Shown here piece after piece: positions 7,024-17,465 of a DNA stretch of 64,000 bases; positions within the stretch are counted from its first letter, which is position 1, and each line of letters opens with the position of its first letter. The stretch lies in the NCBI GenBank assembly GCA_965228785.1, contig CBDDIF010000002.1:1736001-1800000 (forward strand), written 5' to 3'. The stretch comes from Hoeflea_A sp965228785 (GTDB lineage Bacteria; Pseudomonadota; Alphaproteobacteria; Rhizobiales; Rhizobiaceae). Under the pieces are notes generated by a model. The model worked only from the letters and a program-made list of their open reading frames with translations. It had not been told where the DNA came from and did not search any database. Made by a program: the position numbers and the translations under genes.

Positions 7024-10000
7024 TCAGAAGGGCACGGTCACCTTGAGGGAGCCCTGCTTGTTGCTGGTATCCTTGCCGAACTGACCGCCGATGCTGGCGC
7101 GCAGGCTGACACCGCTATCCAGCATCCAATCCAGACCGGCGGTAACGGTCAGCAGGGTTTTGTCCTGTCCGGCCGTTGTTGTGAAAGACGAAACACCGGC
7201 CGGCGTTCTCACCAGGCTCGCTTCCACCGCCGGGACATCGCCGAAGCGCTGCAACACGCCTACCCTGGCCTTGGCACGCAGCGTGGACGTTCCGAGAACG
7301 AAATCTCCGCCCGCTTCGATGCTCGGTTCGATCGAGGCGTATAGTTGTGATTTCATGTCGACGGACAGGTTGGTCAATCCGCCGCCGGTTTCGGTAAACG
7401 CACGCTGATGCATGTAGGTGGCCGAACCGTCGACGGACGGCATGAGGTAGCGGTTGCCATAGTCGAGGAAATGCGACCACCGGACGTTGGTCGACACGTA
7501 TCCAATTCTCTGCTTCGCACCCGTGATCCCGCCGACGCTGCCAACATTCACCACGCGGGTGGTGTCGAAATGCCCGACACCGCCGATCAGCGATCCTGCA
7601 TAGAGGTTCGCGCCGTCGCGGTACTCCAGTACGACACCGGCCTGCGGACGTTCGCCCTCACCCCAGGCATTGTTGCCGGAGTTGAAGGACGTCTTCTCGA
7701 ACGATCCGGCCAGACCCAGATAGAGTTTTTCGGTGACATCACCCAGAAAGCCCATGGCGAAAATGTGGCTCTCTTCTGTGTAGGCAAAGTGCGAGCTGTT
7801 ACCGCTGTAATCCTGCTCGATCACCGCCCCTTGCGCCCAGACGCAGTTGCGTTGCGCGAGCCCGTAATCGCCATTGTCGTCGCGGCAACTCATCATGGCG
7901 TTGCTGAAGTAGTCGATGCTGGTAACGGTCGTCGCCAGATTGTCGGCATAGGGTTCCGGGATCAGGGAATCGTAGGCGGTTTTCAACTCCTCCAGCGTTG
8001 GAATGACAAATAAAGTGCCAACGAGGTTGGCAAACACATTCGATCCGCCGGCCAGCTGCACGTTGTTGATGTAGTCGCCGAAGGCCGTTTGGTTGCCGTT
8101 CAAACCCACCGGCGAAAAGTCGATGATGTATTGGAACTTCGCTTCCTGACGGCTCGGATAAAGAATGTCGTACATCGCCACGGCGGAAGGCGGAGCATTC
8201 AGGGTCAGGTTCTGCGACGTCATATCCCGTTGAGTTGTGAAGAATGTAACCTCGTGCGTGCCGGGCGCTGCGGCATTCGGATTGACGATGAAGAGATCGA
8301 AAGTCCCGTCGAGTTGCGCAGAGCCCGTCGCATTGATGCGATCGATCTTGCCCACCGGGGTGTTGCCCGAGACAAAGTCGAGATCGGCTTCGTAATTGGC
8401 TGTGGGCGTCTGATTGTAGGTGCCGCCGAGTTCGGTGGTGAGCACCGTCTCGATCCTGCCGGTGTCCCCCGGCTGGACGATTCCGTTGTTGAAAAGCAGG
8501 TGGGACGCCAATCCAAGGTCAACGGTCTCGCCGGTGTGGAATTGGGCGGTTTCTATCGCATTGTTGAACCGGTTCGTACCGGTCGCCAGGGTGACGCTAC
8601 CCGAAACCAGGCCGGTGTTGTCGATCGTTTCGTTTCCGGTAGTGCCGGAAATCGCCAGGCCTCTGGCAAGTGCAGCGGTCGTGATGGCGCCTTCATTGGT
8701 GATCGTGTTGTCGGCTCCGCCTCTGATATCGAGGCCGATCCCCTTGGCACCGCCTGACACAAGCCGACCCGCTTTCACAGCCACCGAAATATCACCACCG
8801 GAGGTTCCGGCGCTTTGCGCCAGAATGGCTGTCGAGGTCTCGTGGTCTGTTGCAACGCTGCCGTCGAGCGTCAGGTCGACTGCGGCGCCGGTTCCGTTAC
8901 CGCCCGCAGTGTCGGCGAAAACACCGTCGATGAATCCGCCCCCACCGCCTATGCTCTGCATGACGATGCCGAAAGATTCGCTGCCGCCGGTCATCACATC
9001 CCCGGTCTGGACCAAAGTCACGGCGCCACCGTTGCCCGAGTTCGCGGCACTGAGCGAATTGCTCACCAGTTTGGCGTCGGCGTCGTGGAAAACCGCTCCG
9101 CCACCGCCCCCGATAGACTGCAGGAAGATGCCGTGAGAACGGCTGCCGGTGGTCATCACATTACCGGTGTTGGTCAGCGTGACCGCATCGCCATTGCCGT
9201 TGGCGCCCGCCTGACCACCGAGCTGAATATTCAGGGCCGCGGCTCCGGCACTCACATGCTCGATACCACCACCGGCTCCAATGCTCTGATGAACGATGGC
9301 ACTGGCGTTTTCGCCAGATAGTGCCGTGTCGCCGAGCCTCGCCAGATTGATGGCACCGCCGTGATTGCCAACACCACCATTGGCGCCGAGTACCAGATTG
9401 ACCGGGGCAGTTGCCGTCACCGCTGAAGATGCAAAACCCGATGCCGGCTGTGGTGCAGACAGCGCCGACACCGCTGTTGAAGACGGCAGCGTCGTATCGA
9501 AGGTCTGGATACCGCCACCGCCGCCGATCGATTGGACGAGGACGCCGAGCGATTGATCGCCGATCATGGTGATCGCACCGTTGATACTGTAGGTGATCGC
9601 TCCACCCGTTTCGGACGTTCCGTTGGTGGCGCCGAGTTTAAGGGTGGCGGGCCCGATCTCTCCATCCGTCGTATCGACCGTAAATGTCGACCGGCCACCA
9701 CCACCGCCGATGGTTTGAAGCAGGACACCGTGGGTATTGGCACCATTGGCGATAAGTTCGCCGCTGTAGCTGCCCGATATGGCGGCGCCATGATTGTTCC
9801 TGCCGTTTTCGCCGCCCAGCGTCGACCGGATTTCCATCGGCCCCACGGTCTGACCATTGGCCTGTGCCAGTACCAGCTCGGTCAAGGTCGTTCCGCCACC
9901 GCCACCGATGGACTGAACGCTGGTGCCGGTATTGTTGTCGCCGGTGAGCCCGAAGGTCCCGGTCACGGTGACAGTCACAGCTCCGGCGCTCATGTTTTCG

Positions 10001-13000
10001 GTGCCTTTGCCACCGGCAACTACTTCGATCGCCGGATCCGACGTGGACGTCGAGGAGCCGCCGCCGACGGGAAGAAACGAGCCACTCCTCAACGCCGCAA
10101 CACTGTTCATATCGAGGATGAGGCCACCGCCGCCGCCATTGATGCTCTGTGCCACAATTGCCTGGGAGCCTGCGCCGACAACCGTGATATCGCCGGAATG
10201 GTCGACCGTGACACGGCCGCCGAGGCCGCCGGAACCGCCCCCAGTGGAGCCGACGATCGCCGAGATGGTGTTGGCCAGAATTGTTACTGCCGGCGCGCCT
10301 TTGCCGGCGGCGAGGTTGAGGCCGAGCGCCGCATTGCCGCCGCCACCGCCGATGGACTGCGCCAGAATCCCGTTGCTGTGTTTGCCCTCGGTGCGAATCG
10401 TGCCGGTGTTGTTAACCGCCACGTCGCCGGCGTTCTCGCCGGATCCTCCCCGGCCGCCGATCGCCAGAAGCGGACTGACGCGGGTGGGATTTTTGGCGAG
10501 AATCGTATTCATGGCAACGCTGGAACCGCCGTTGCCGCCACCACCGCCGATGGACTGGGCGAAGATACCGTGAGCTTGTCGACCCGTTGTCTGGATTGCA
10601 CCGTTGTTTGTGACCGACACATTCCCGGCCGAGCTGCCGCTGCCGCCGGAGCCGCCGAGGCTGAAACCGGCCAGAACACTCTCCTTTGTTTTTGCCGTGT
10701 TCTGCGTGATGACCGAACTGCCATTGCCACCACCGCCGCCGATGGCCTGGGCGAATATGCCATGCGCCCCTTCGCCGCCGGTATCGATGCGAGCACCGGT
10801 CTGGTTGGTCACGACGACGTTGCCACTGCTGCCGCCAGAGCCACCGCTGCCGCCGATGCTGACGTCCAACCGGATGGTGGCGGCTTTTCTTTCAGACTGC
10901 AGGATGTTGTTGATGATGACGCTACCGTTGCCGCCACCGCCGCCGATCGATTGCGCCTGGATTCCATAGGACCCTTTGCCCGCTGTCGTGATGGCGTCGC
11001 CATTTTCGACCGTCACGGTTCGGCCGACACCGCCCGTGCCGCCGCTGCCGCCGACAGCCAAACTGACCGCGTTGCTGTCCTGTCCACCGGTCGTGGTCTG
11101 GTTGATGATCAGGCCGCCGTCGCCCCCGCCACCGCCGATTGATTGCGCGGCGATGCCGGCAGATTGGTCAGCCTTTGTCTCGACCGTTCCCGAATTGACG
11201 ACCCTGACCGTGTCGGCTTCCGCACCGGTTCCCCCCTGGCCACCGACCCCGACTGTTGCTGTGATGGAGCCGTTGGCAGAAGCTCCACCGGTAAGCTGGG
11301 CCAATGTAGCGGCCTTGCCGCCGGAGCCGCCGGCACCACCTATGGACTGGGCGTAAATTCCATGTGAACCCTGCTTGTTTGTCGCGATGTTCGCCGCACT
11401 GGTCACATCAACCGAACCGGATTTGGCACCTGATCCGCCGGTGCCGCCAACGCCAATTTTGATGGTCGCACTCTCCTGGTAGACGACATTCGTGGCAGCG
11501 CCACCAGTCCCGCCGCCCCCACCGACACTCTGGGCATGCACACCGTGCGAGGCCGAGCCATTCGTTGCGATGGCACCCGTAGCGCCGACAACGACCGTGC
11601 CGCCTGTACCACCGCTCCCACCTTGAAGCCCGATCGAAAGCTGGGCGGCCCGGGAACGCTCTGTCGTTCCGTCGCCTGTTTGGCTTTCCACGCCCACCGT
11701 CGTGGCGGTGCTCGATCCACCACCGTTGCCGACGCTCTGGGCCACGATTGCGGATGCCATATCTCCGGATGTGGTGAAAACGCCATTTGCCGCCACCGAG
11801 ACGGCACCGCCTGCTCCACCGGTTCCTCCGGTGCGTCCGAGGGTAATGTTCAGGGATTTGCTGGTTTTCAGATTGACCGCGAGGCTCAGTGCCGCGTTGC
11901 CACCGCCGCCTCCAACGCTCTGCGCAACCAGAGCAGATGCACCGAGGCCGGCCGTCGTGATGTTGCCGGTATGGTCGACCGCGACACTGCCGCCGGTTCC
12001 ACCATTGCCGGTACCGCCGCCTATAGCCAAGTTGAGAGCCTTTGTGCCTTTGTTGAAGCCGGCACCAAAGTTGAAGTTGGCATTGCCTCCACCACCGCCG
12101 ATCGATTGCGCCAGCAATCCGGTGGATTGCGTACCGGTGGTTCTGATTTCACCCTTCTGGTTGACGGTGACAGTGGATGCATTGCCGGCCGCACCGCCCG
12201 AACCGCCAACAGTCAAGAGCATGGATTGATTGGCCGGCGGAACCGAACGGCTGGCGGCCAAAATGATGTTGATAGCGGCGTCACCACCGCCGCCGCCGAT
12301 CGATTGGGCGGTAAGGGCATTCGCATGATTGCCGATGGTCTGCAGGAGGGACTGGGTTGTCTGGCCGCGATTGACCAGGACCGTTCCGCCATTTCCACCT
12401 GCTCCGCCTGTTCCGCCGACACCGGCGACGAGGGGGCTACCGAAGGGAGAAATCGCACCGGCTACATTGACGCCGCCGGACCCTCCACCCCCGCCGATCG
12501 ACTGAACCAGAATCCCGTTGGCGTGATCGGAAAAGTTGGTTCCAATTTCGGCAAGGGGCGCGGCTGTGAACGGGTCATTCGAATTGCGCGTTCCATCGAC
12601 GGTCACCATGCCGTTCGATGTCAGCGCCACGGCATTGGAATCGGCACCGGCGCCACCATTGCCGCCGATGCCGATCGCCGCGTTGTAGCCTTTGCCCAAC
12701 GCCAGATCGGCAGACACATTCAAGCCACCGGAGCCCCCACCCCCGGCAACTGACTGCGCTAGAATGCCGATCGAATCCACACCCGCGACAGAAACACTGC
12801 CTGTCTGTGTGGCTGCTACCGTGCCGCTCGAACTGGCGCTGCCCCCTGCACCGCCAAGACCAAACGACAGGGACGGAACCCCCGAACTTCTGTTCGCCTG
12901 AATACCGCCGCTGATGTTAGTGGAACCGTCACCGCCACCGCCACCGACCGATTGTGCGACCATGCCACGGGACCGCATGCCGGTCGCCATAACATCTCCC

Positions 13001-16000
13001 GTGACCGTTGCGATCACGTTGCCGCCTCGGCCGGCTGAACCGCCGGAACCGCCGACGCCAGCGGTTATGGCGCCATCCATGCTGATTCCGCCAGACACGT
13101 TGATCGCGCCGTTGCCCCCGCCACCGCCGACACTCTGAGCCAGGACCGCCGATTTTCCGGCGCCGTTGACGGCCATAACACCCTGCGAAAAGGTCGCTCC
13201 ACCCACAACCGACTTTTCCGCCAGGACGACGAGATCGACCGATCCAGCATGACCACCCGAGCCGCCGAATCCGCCAAGGCCAAGGGTCAAAGCAAAATTG
13301 CTGCCGCCACTTGGAGCTGAAAGAGACAGCCCGCCGGACACGTTAATACCGCCGTTGCCGCCGCCGCCGCCAACGGACTGGGCGACCACTCCGTTGGAGC
13401 CCTGTGCCAACTGCAGTGCGGCCGCACCAGTCGACAGACCGGCCCCGATATTTTCCCCCGTCGCGATGACATCCCCGGTGACCCGCCCTTTGACATTACC
13501 TGCCGCACCACCGCTCCCGCCGAAGCCGCCGATGCCGATGTTGACCGCAGCCGTCGTGCCGCTCTTGGATGCGGCGATGCCGCTGCTGATGTTGATCGCA
13601 CCGTTGCCGCCACCGCCACCAATGCTCTGACCGACAACCGCATCAGCATGAATTCCTTGTGTGACCGTGTTGCCGGAACGGGTGAAATCGACATGCCCTC
13701 CGGTTCCACCTCCGCCACCGAAGCCGCCGACCCCGACGCTGACCGTGCCGGAACTCTGACTGAGGATGGCCAGTCCTCCGGCAACGTTGAATCCACCATC
13801 ACCGCCGCCACCGCCGACCGATTGAGCAAGAGTTCCGGTAGCACTCTTGCCTTGAGTACCAACCGCACCGGTCACATTGGAAATCACGCGTCCACCACTG
13901 CCGCCGCCGCCGCCGGCCCCACCGACTCCAACGGAAACAGTACCGGCCGCTGTCCCCTGCAACGTAGCCGCGATAGTACCCGACACATTGAAGCCGCCAT
14001 TGCCACCGCCGCCGCCTATGCTCTGGGCGGTGACCCCGGTGGAATCCTGGCCGCTGGTCGTTGTCGTTCCATTCACAGTCAGATTGACCGTCGACCCGAC
14101 GCCGCCATTGCCTCCCGATCCGCCAACCCCGATGGCCACGGCACCGGCACCGGTTTTCGCTCCCGAAAGCGATCCCGAAACGTTGAAGCCACCGTTGCCA
14201 CCGCCACCGCCAACTGACTGCGCCACGACGCCGTCGGAACGTTCCGCTTCGGTGCGCACCGTGCCGTTGAGGAGCCCCGTTACGGTACCGCCATTGCCGC
14301 CGGCGCCACCGGATCCTCCGATACCAACCGTTCCCGCACCGCCTGCCGCCTTGGCTGCAGCGATCGCTCCGGACACATTGTAACCGCCGTTGCCGCCACC
14401 GCCGCCGACCGCTTGCAGAAGGACTGCTGTGGAGTCAGCCTGTCTTGTCGTTACGTCACCGGAGTAGACGGCATCGACCTCGCCGGCGCTGCCGCCCGAG
14501 CCGCCAGTTCCGCCGATGCCGACAGAAACGCCGACTGCGGCCTTGTCAGATGCGGCCCCAGCCAGGGACAGCGAATGTCCGCCGTTGCCGCCACCACCGC
14601 CGATCGATTGCGCGACCAGGCCGTCCGATATGGTGCCGTTTGTGGTGATTGAACCGCCCGACCGGATCTGGACCCGGCCGCCAACGCCGCCACCGCCTCC
14701 CGATCCGCCGATGCCCAGCGCCGCCGACACCGCACCGCCCTGTCCGGCGGCAAGTGCAACCGACGTGACCATGCCGCCATTGCCGCCGCCGCCACCAACG
14801 CTTTGGGCCAGCAAGCCATCGGAATTCACACCTTGTGTGGTTACGGCACCATTGCCATTTACGCCGACGACACCACCAGCACCGCCATTGCCGCCGCGGC
14901 CGCCGATGCTAACCGAGGCGGCCCCAAAGGCCCCGGCGGCCACCGACGTCGAGTATCCGCCATTGCCGCCGCCACCGCCGACAGATTGAACAAGAATGCC
15001 ATTCGACCGGTCGCCCTGGGTCGCTATCAGCGGGTCAACCTGCGTCGACGCACCGTTGATGATGACCGTTCGAGGTGAAAGAGCGACCGTCGCCGTTCCG
15101 CCGGCACCCCCGTTGCCGGCGGTGCCCCCGATACCGACCGCTACGAATACGCCTGCGGCAACGGAGCTACCGCCATCGCCACCCCCGCCGCCAACGGATT
15201 GCGCAAAGACACCGCTGGCGTCATGTCCCTGGGTCGCGATGCTGCCGGAATTGGTCGCGTTGACGACGCCACCATTGCCACCGCCACCGCCGCTTCCGCC
15301 AATCGCAATGATGCCGCCGGTTGACCCGCCGCTACCGCCTCCGCCACCGACGGATTGTGCAAAGATCCCCCGCGCCCTGTGTCCGGATGTTTCCAGGGCG
15401 CCGTTGTTCTGCACGTTGACAGTGTTGCCCGAACCGCCCTGGGTTCCAGAACCGCCGATGGCGACGATGCCGCCGCTCGCGGCTCCCGATCCACCGCCAC
15501 CGCCGACGGATTGCGCAAAGATTGCGTCACCGCGCAGACCCAAGGTCTGCACGCTGCCGCCATTGATAACGGTGACTGTATTGCCGCTGCCGCCTGCGCC
15601 CCCCGAGCCGCCCAGCGATACCGCACCTCCCACGCCGGAGGCCGAGCCGCCACCACCGCCGACGGATTGAGCGAAGATCCCCTTGGCCTCGCCCTGTCCA
15701 GTGATGACGAGACCCTGGTTTTCGACCAGAATGACACCGCCGTTGCCGGCGGTGTTTCCTGAGCCACCCAGCGCTATAAAGCCGCCAGTAGCACCACCTG
15801 CTCCACCACCGCCACCAACGGATTGTGCGAAAATGCCATGGCCGAATTCGCCTTGTGTCTGGACGGAACTTCCAGCCTGGGTCTTCACCTCCACAGTCCC
15901 GCCGTTGCCACCGCGCGATGCCTGAGACCCGAATGCAACGATCCCGGCACTGACCCCGGCGCTGCCACCGCCGCCGCCGACGGATTGGGCGAAAACCCCG

Positions 16001-17307
16001 ACAGCTCCGCGCCCGCGGGTCAGGATCGTGCCGCCGGCAAGATTGTTGACCAGGACGCTGCCACCGGCTCCGCCCCCGGCGTTCGCCGAAGCGCCGCCCA
16101 GCGCGATGATACCTCCAGCGTTGCCGGTATTGCCGCCCGTGCCGCCAATGGATTGGGCCTGAATGCCGTAGGAGTTCACGCCTCGAGTTTCGATCCCGCC
16201 GGAATTGGTGGCCACGACCCTTCCGCCGTTGCCGCCGATGCTGCCGCTGTTGACGTCGCCGACAAGACCATAGCTGTCGCCACCCGCACCGCCGCCGCCG
16301 CCAATCGACTGGGCGAAAATTCCTACTGCGTGATTGCCCGTCGTGAGAATTTCACCGCGGTTGATCGCAGTAACACTGCCGCCAGCACTCGCCGGCCCGC
16401 CTGCGCCACCGCCGGAGAATATGTAGCCGCCGCCGCCATCCCCGCCCTTGCCGCCGCGGCTTTGCGCGAAGATGCCGTGGGCACGCTCGCCGCTCGTCGA
16501 GATGTCGACGCTGGAATTGACAATGACAGTTCCGCCCAATCCGGCGGCGCCGCCATTCAGCGGCGGAAGGCTTCCGAAGGAATCGCCGCCATCCCCACCG
16601 TTGCCGCCCTGACTGATGACCGTGATGCCTGAAAGGCCCGGTGTTATTGTCTGGATGTTTCCGTTGTTGCCCGGCGTCACGGTACGAGAGATTGTAGGGC
16701 CATTACCACCCGGATCTCCCGAATGTCCGCTGCGGCCTGCGATAAAGCATTTCCTGAGGGGTGAAACACCTATGCAGAGTTCAACGCCGTAACCATTGCG
16801 TCCGTCGGACCCACGTGGACCGACGCGATAATCATGCACGACATTGACGTTGCCCGACGGGATGGGAACCGTTACCGGCCCTCCGGGGTTACCCGGCGTG
16901 ATTCCAGTGGTGCCGCCATCGGGTACCGTAAAGGCAGTCAGCGTGTCCCGGGTGATCGTTCCCGCGCCACCCGTTTCTTTCAACGTGATCTCGATGACGC
17001 GACCGGCAGGATTGGTCGTTACGGAATCTATGGCATATTCAGTGCCGCCAAAAGTGTATTTGTCGCCAATCGCCAGGCGCGTGAGGATGGCGTTGTCCTG
17101 GTCGGTGAAAACGGTGCCGTCGTCCAGCACCTGCACCACGCTTTCCGTAGCCCCCGTGATCGGATTGATCACGGTATCGCCTACAGCAACGGCATTCGCG
17201 CCGGCCGGCAAGACCAACAAGAATAGTGAAAGGAGAAACCAGAACCGGTATCCGGTTCCAAAAACTAGACAGCCTTTCCCGCTATGGATGTACCCCTTTA
17301 CATTGCA
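7024..17307 (-). CDS. giant glycine-rich autotransporter adhesin
   Basis: 3,427 residues from the ATG at 17307 (GGGGGACGA just upstream; an in-frame ATG at 17337 lacks a ribosome-binding site). An extended N-terminus leads into a hydrophobic signal segment (FWFLLSLFLLVLPAGANA, cleavage near residue 40). About residues 230-2840 consist of roughly 41 units (hand count) of 55-90 residues built around AQS[IV]GGGGG[ND]GG, usually preceded by a G/I-F-A or G-V-V turn and followed by short beta-strand stretches, as in beta-helix passengers. The last about 280 residues form an autotransporter beta-barrel (WAQGA start, alternating strands, terminal phenylalanine in SLKVTVPF), so the protein should be a type Va-secreted surface adhesin. 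It is divergent from a LuxR-like regulator and converges within 18 bp on the upstream oxidoreductase. Confidence 0.9.
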   Translation of the reverse strand, partial: CNVKGYIHSGKGCLVFGTGYRFWFLLSLFLLVLPAGANAVAVGDTVINPITGATESVVQVLDDGTVFTDQDNAILTRLAIGDKYTFGGTEYAIDSVTTNPAGRVIEITLKETGGAGTITRDTLTAFTVPDGGTTGITPGNPGGPVTVPIPSGNVNVVHDYRVGPRGSDGRNGYGVELCIGVSPLRKCFIAGRSGHSGDPGGNGPTISRTVTPGNNGNIQTITPGLSGITVISQGGNGGDGGDSFGSLPPLNGGAAGLGGTVIVNSSVDISTSGERAHGIFAQSRGGKGGDGGGGYIFSGGGAGGPASAGGSVTAINRGEILTTGNHAVGIFAQSIGGGGGAGGDSYGLVGDVNSGSIGGNGGRVVATNSGGIETRGVNSYGIQAQSIGGTGGNTGNAGGIIALGGASANAGGGAGGSVLVNNLAGGTILTRGRGAVGVFAQSVGGGGGSAGVSAGIVAFGSQASRGGNGGTVEVKTQAGSSVQTQGEFGHGIFAQSVGGGGGAGGATGGFIALGGSGNTAGNGGVILVENQGLVITGQGEAKGIFAQSVGGGGGSASGVGGAVSLGGSGGAGGSGNTVTVINGGSVQTLGLRGDAIFAQSVGGGGGSGAASGGIVAIGGSGTQGGSGNTVNVQNNGALETSGHRARGIFAQSVGGGGGSGGSTGGIIAIGGSGGGGGNGGVVNATNSGSIATQGHDASGVFAQSVGGGGGDGGSSVAAGVFVAVGIGGTAGNGGAGGTATVALSPRTVIINGASTQVDPLIATQGDRSNGILVQSVGGGGGNGGYSTSVAAGAFGAASVSIGGRGGNGGAGGVVGVNGNGAVTTQGVNSDGLLAQSVGGGGGNGGMVTSVALAAGQGGAVSAALGIGGSGGGGGVGGRVQIRSGGSITTNGTISDGLVAQSIGGGGGNGGHSLSLAGAASDKAAVGVSVGIGGTGGSGGSAGEVDAVYSGDVTTRQADSTAVLLQAVGGGGGNGGYNVSGAIAAAKAAGGAGTVGIGGSGGAGGNGGTVTGLLNGTVRTEAERSDGVVAQSVGGGGGNGGFNVSGSLSGAKTGAGAVAIGVGGSGGNGGVGSTVNLTVNGTTTTSGQDSTGVTAQSIGGGGGNGGFNVSGTIAATLQGTAAGTVSVGVGGAGGGGGSGGRVISNVTGAVGTQGKSATGTLAQSVGGGGGDGGFNVAGGLAILSQSSGTVSVGVGGFGGGGGTGGHVDFTRSGNTVTQGIHADAVVGQSIGGGGGNGAINISSGIAASKSGTTAAVNIGIGGFGGSGGAAGNVKGRVTGDVIATGENIGAGLSTGAAALQLAQGSNGVVAQSVGGGGGNGGINVSGGLSLSAPSGGSNFALTLGLGGFGGSGGHAGSVDLVVLAEKSVVGGATFSQGVMAVNGAGKSAVLAQSVGGGGGNGAINVSGGISMDGAITAGVGGSGGSAGRGGNVIATVTGDVMATGMRSRGMVAQSVGGGGGDGSTNISGGIQANRSSGVPSLSFGLGGAGGSASSSGTVAATQTGSVSVAGVDSIGILAQSVAGGGGSGGLNVSADLALGKGYNAAIGIGGNGGAGADSNAVALTSNGMVTVDGTRNSNDPFTAAPLAEIGTNFSDHANGILVQSIGGGGGSGGVNVAGAISPFGSPLVAGVGGTGGAGGNGGTVLVNRGQTTQSLLQTIGNHANALTAQSIGGGGGDAAINIILAASRSVPPANQSMLLTVGGSGGAAGNASTVTVNQKGEIRTTGTQSTGLLAQSIGGGGGNANFNFGAGFNKGTKALNLAIGGGTGNGGTGGSVAVDHTGNITTAGLGASALVAQSVGGGGGNAALSLAVNLKTSKSLNITLGRTGGTGGAGGAVSVAANGVFTTSGDMASAIVAQSVGNGGGSSTATTVGVESQTGDGTTERSRAAQLSIGLQGGSGGTGGTVVVGATGAIATNGSASHGVHAQSVGGGGGTGGAATNVVYQESATIKIGVGGTGGSGAKSGSVDVTSAANIATNKQGSHGIYAQSIGGAGGSGGKAATLAQLTGGASANGSITATVGVGGQGGTGAEADTVRVVNSGTVETKADQSAGIAAQSIGGGGGDGGLIINQTTTGGQDSNAVSLAVGGSGGTGGVGRTVTVENGDAITTAGKGSYGIQAQSIGGGGGNGSVIINNILQSERKAATIRLDVSIGGSGGSGGSSGNVVVTNQTGARIDTGGEGAHGIFAQAIGGGGGNGSSVITQNTAKTKESVLAGFSLGGSGGSGSSAGNVSVTNNGAIQTTGRQAHGIFAQSIGGGGGNGGSSVAMNTILAKNPTRVSPLLAIGGRGGSGENAGDVAVNNTGTIRTEGKHSNGILAQSIGGGGGNAALGLNLAAGKGAPAVTILANTISAIVGSTGGGSGGLGGRVTVDHSGDITVVGAGSQAIVAQSINGGGGGLILDMNSVAALRSGSFLPVGGGSSTSTSDPAIEVVAGGKGTENMSAGAVTVTVTGTFGLTGDNNTGTSVQSIGGGGGTTLTELVLAQANGQTVGPMEIRSTLGGENGRNNHGAAISGSYSGELIANGANTHGVLLQTIGGGGGRSTFTVDTTDGEIGPATLKLGATNGTSETGGAITYSINGAITMIGDQSLGVLVQSIGGGGGIQTFDTTLPSSTAVSALSAPQPASGFASSAVTATAPVNLVLGANGGVGNHGGAINLARLGDTALSGENASAIVHQSIGAGGGIEHVSAGAAALNIQLGGQAGANGNGDAVTLTNTGNVMTTGSRSHGIFLQSIGGGGGAVFHDADAKLVSNSLSAANSGNGGAVTLVQTGDVMTGGSESFGIVMQSIGGGGGFIDGVFADTAGGNGTGAAVDLTLDGSVATDHETSTAILAQSAGTSGGDISVAVKAGRLVSGGAKGIGLDIRGGADNTITNEGAITTAALARGLAISGTTGNETIDNTGLVSGSVTLATGTNRFNNAIETAQFHTGETVDLGLASHLLFNNGIVQPGDTGRIETVLTTELGGTYNQTPTANYEADLDFVSGNTPVGKIDRINATGSAQLDGTFDLFIVNPNAAAPGTHEVTFFTTQRDMTSQNLTLNAPPSAVAMYDILYPSRQEAKFQYIIDFSPVGLNGNQTAFGDYINNVQLAGGSNVFANLVGTLFVIPTLEELKTAYDSLIPEPYADNLATTVTSIDYFSNAMMSCRDDNGDYGLAQRNCVWAQGAVIEQDYSGNSSHFAYTEESHIFAMGFLGDVTEKLYLGLAGSFEKTSFNSGNNAWGEGERPQAGVVLEYRDGANLYAGSLIGGVGHFDTTRVVNVGSVGGITGAKQRIGYVSTNVRWSHFLDYGNRYLMPSVDGSATYMHQRAFTETGGGLTNLSVDMKSQLYASIEPSIEAGGDFVLGTSTLRAKARVGVLQRFGDVPAVEASLVRTPAGVSSFTTTAGQDKTLLTVTAGLDWMLDSGVSLRASIGGQFGKDTSNKQGSLKVTVPF
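8790..16620 (-). repeat. in-gene direct repeat array of the autotransporter passenger
   Basis: On the plus strand the block shows a recurring GC-rich motif (CCGCCACCGCCGCCGAT followed by (C/A)GATTG, or TGCTCTG variants) about every 165-270 bp. It encodes the AQS[IV]GGGGG units read on the minus strand. Units are diverged from one another rather than identical, and the most degenerate ones lie near both ends (ISQGGNGG near 16.6 kb, AQSAGTSGG near 8.8 kb). Such an array is prone to recombinational change in copy number. Confidence 0.85.
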
Positions 17308-17405
17308 CATTCGTCCCCCGTCCCCCGGACAATGCATGCAACTATCCAGATAGGTTTAGAGGCGATTCGCGTTCATGTCATGATGCGTCCGTACTACAAA
17401 ACGCG

Positions 17406-17444
17406 AATATTTGTGCTAAACTGCTGAAAAATACAACAAATATT
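17406..17444. promoter_or_regulatory. long-spaced inverted repeat in divergent promoter region
   Basis: AATATTTGT (17406-17414) and ACAAATATT (17436-17444) are perfect inverted copies whose centres are 30 bp apart, close to three helical turns. They lie in the 158-bp AT-rich region between the autotransporter and the LuxR-type regulator. The geometry fits binding by two regulator dimers or a dimer contacting separated half-sites. The regulator encoded alongside is the natural candidate (inference). Confidence 0.45.
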
Positions 17445-17465
17445 GACTGGTTTCGGGTGGGGTGG

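Noticed and set aside
9532..12753. Long plus-strand open frames (over 400 codons) opposite the autotransporter gene
   Set aside because: They follow from the GC-rich repeat and codon bias of the minus-strand gene. The products are low-complexity (Asp/Ala/Thr/Arg or Pro-rich), and there is no ribosome-binding site or family resemblance.
8790..16620. Regularly spaced repeats that at first sight resemble a repeat-spacer array
   Set aside because: The period is 165-270 bp, the units are diverged and all lie in one coding frame; there are no cas genes. They are protein-coding repeats, not CRISPR.
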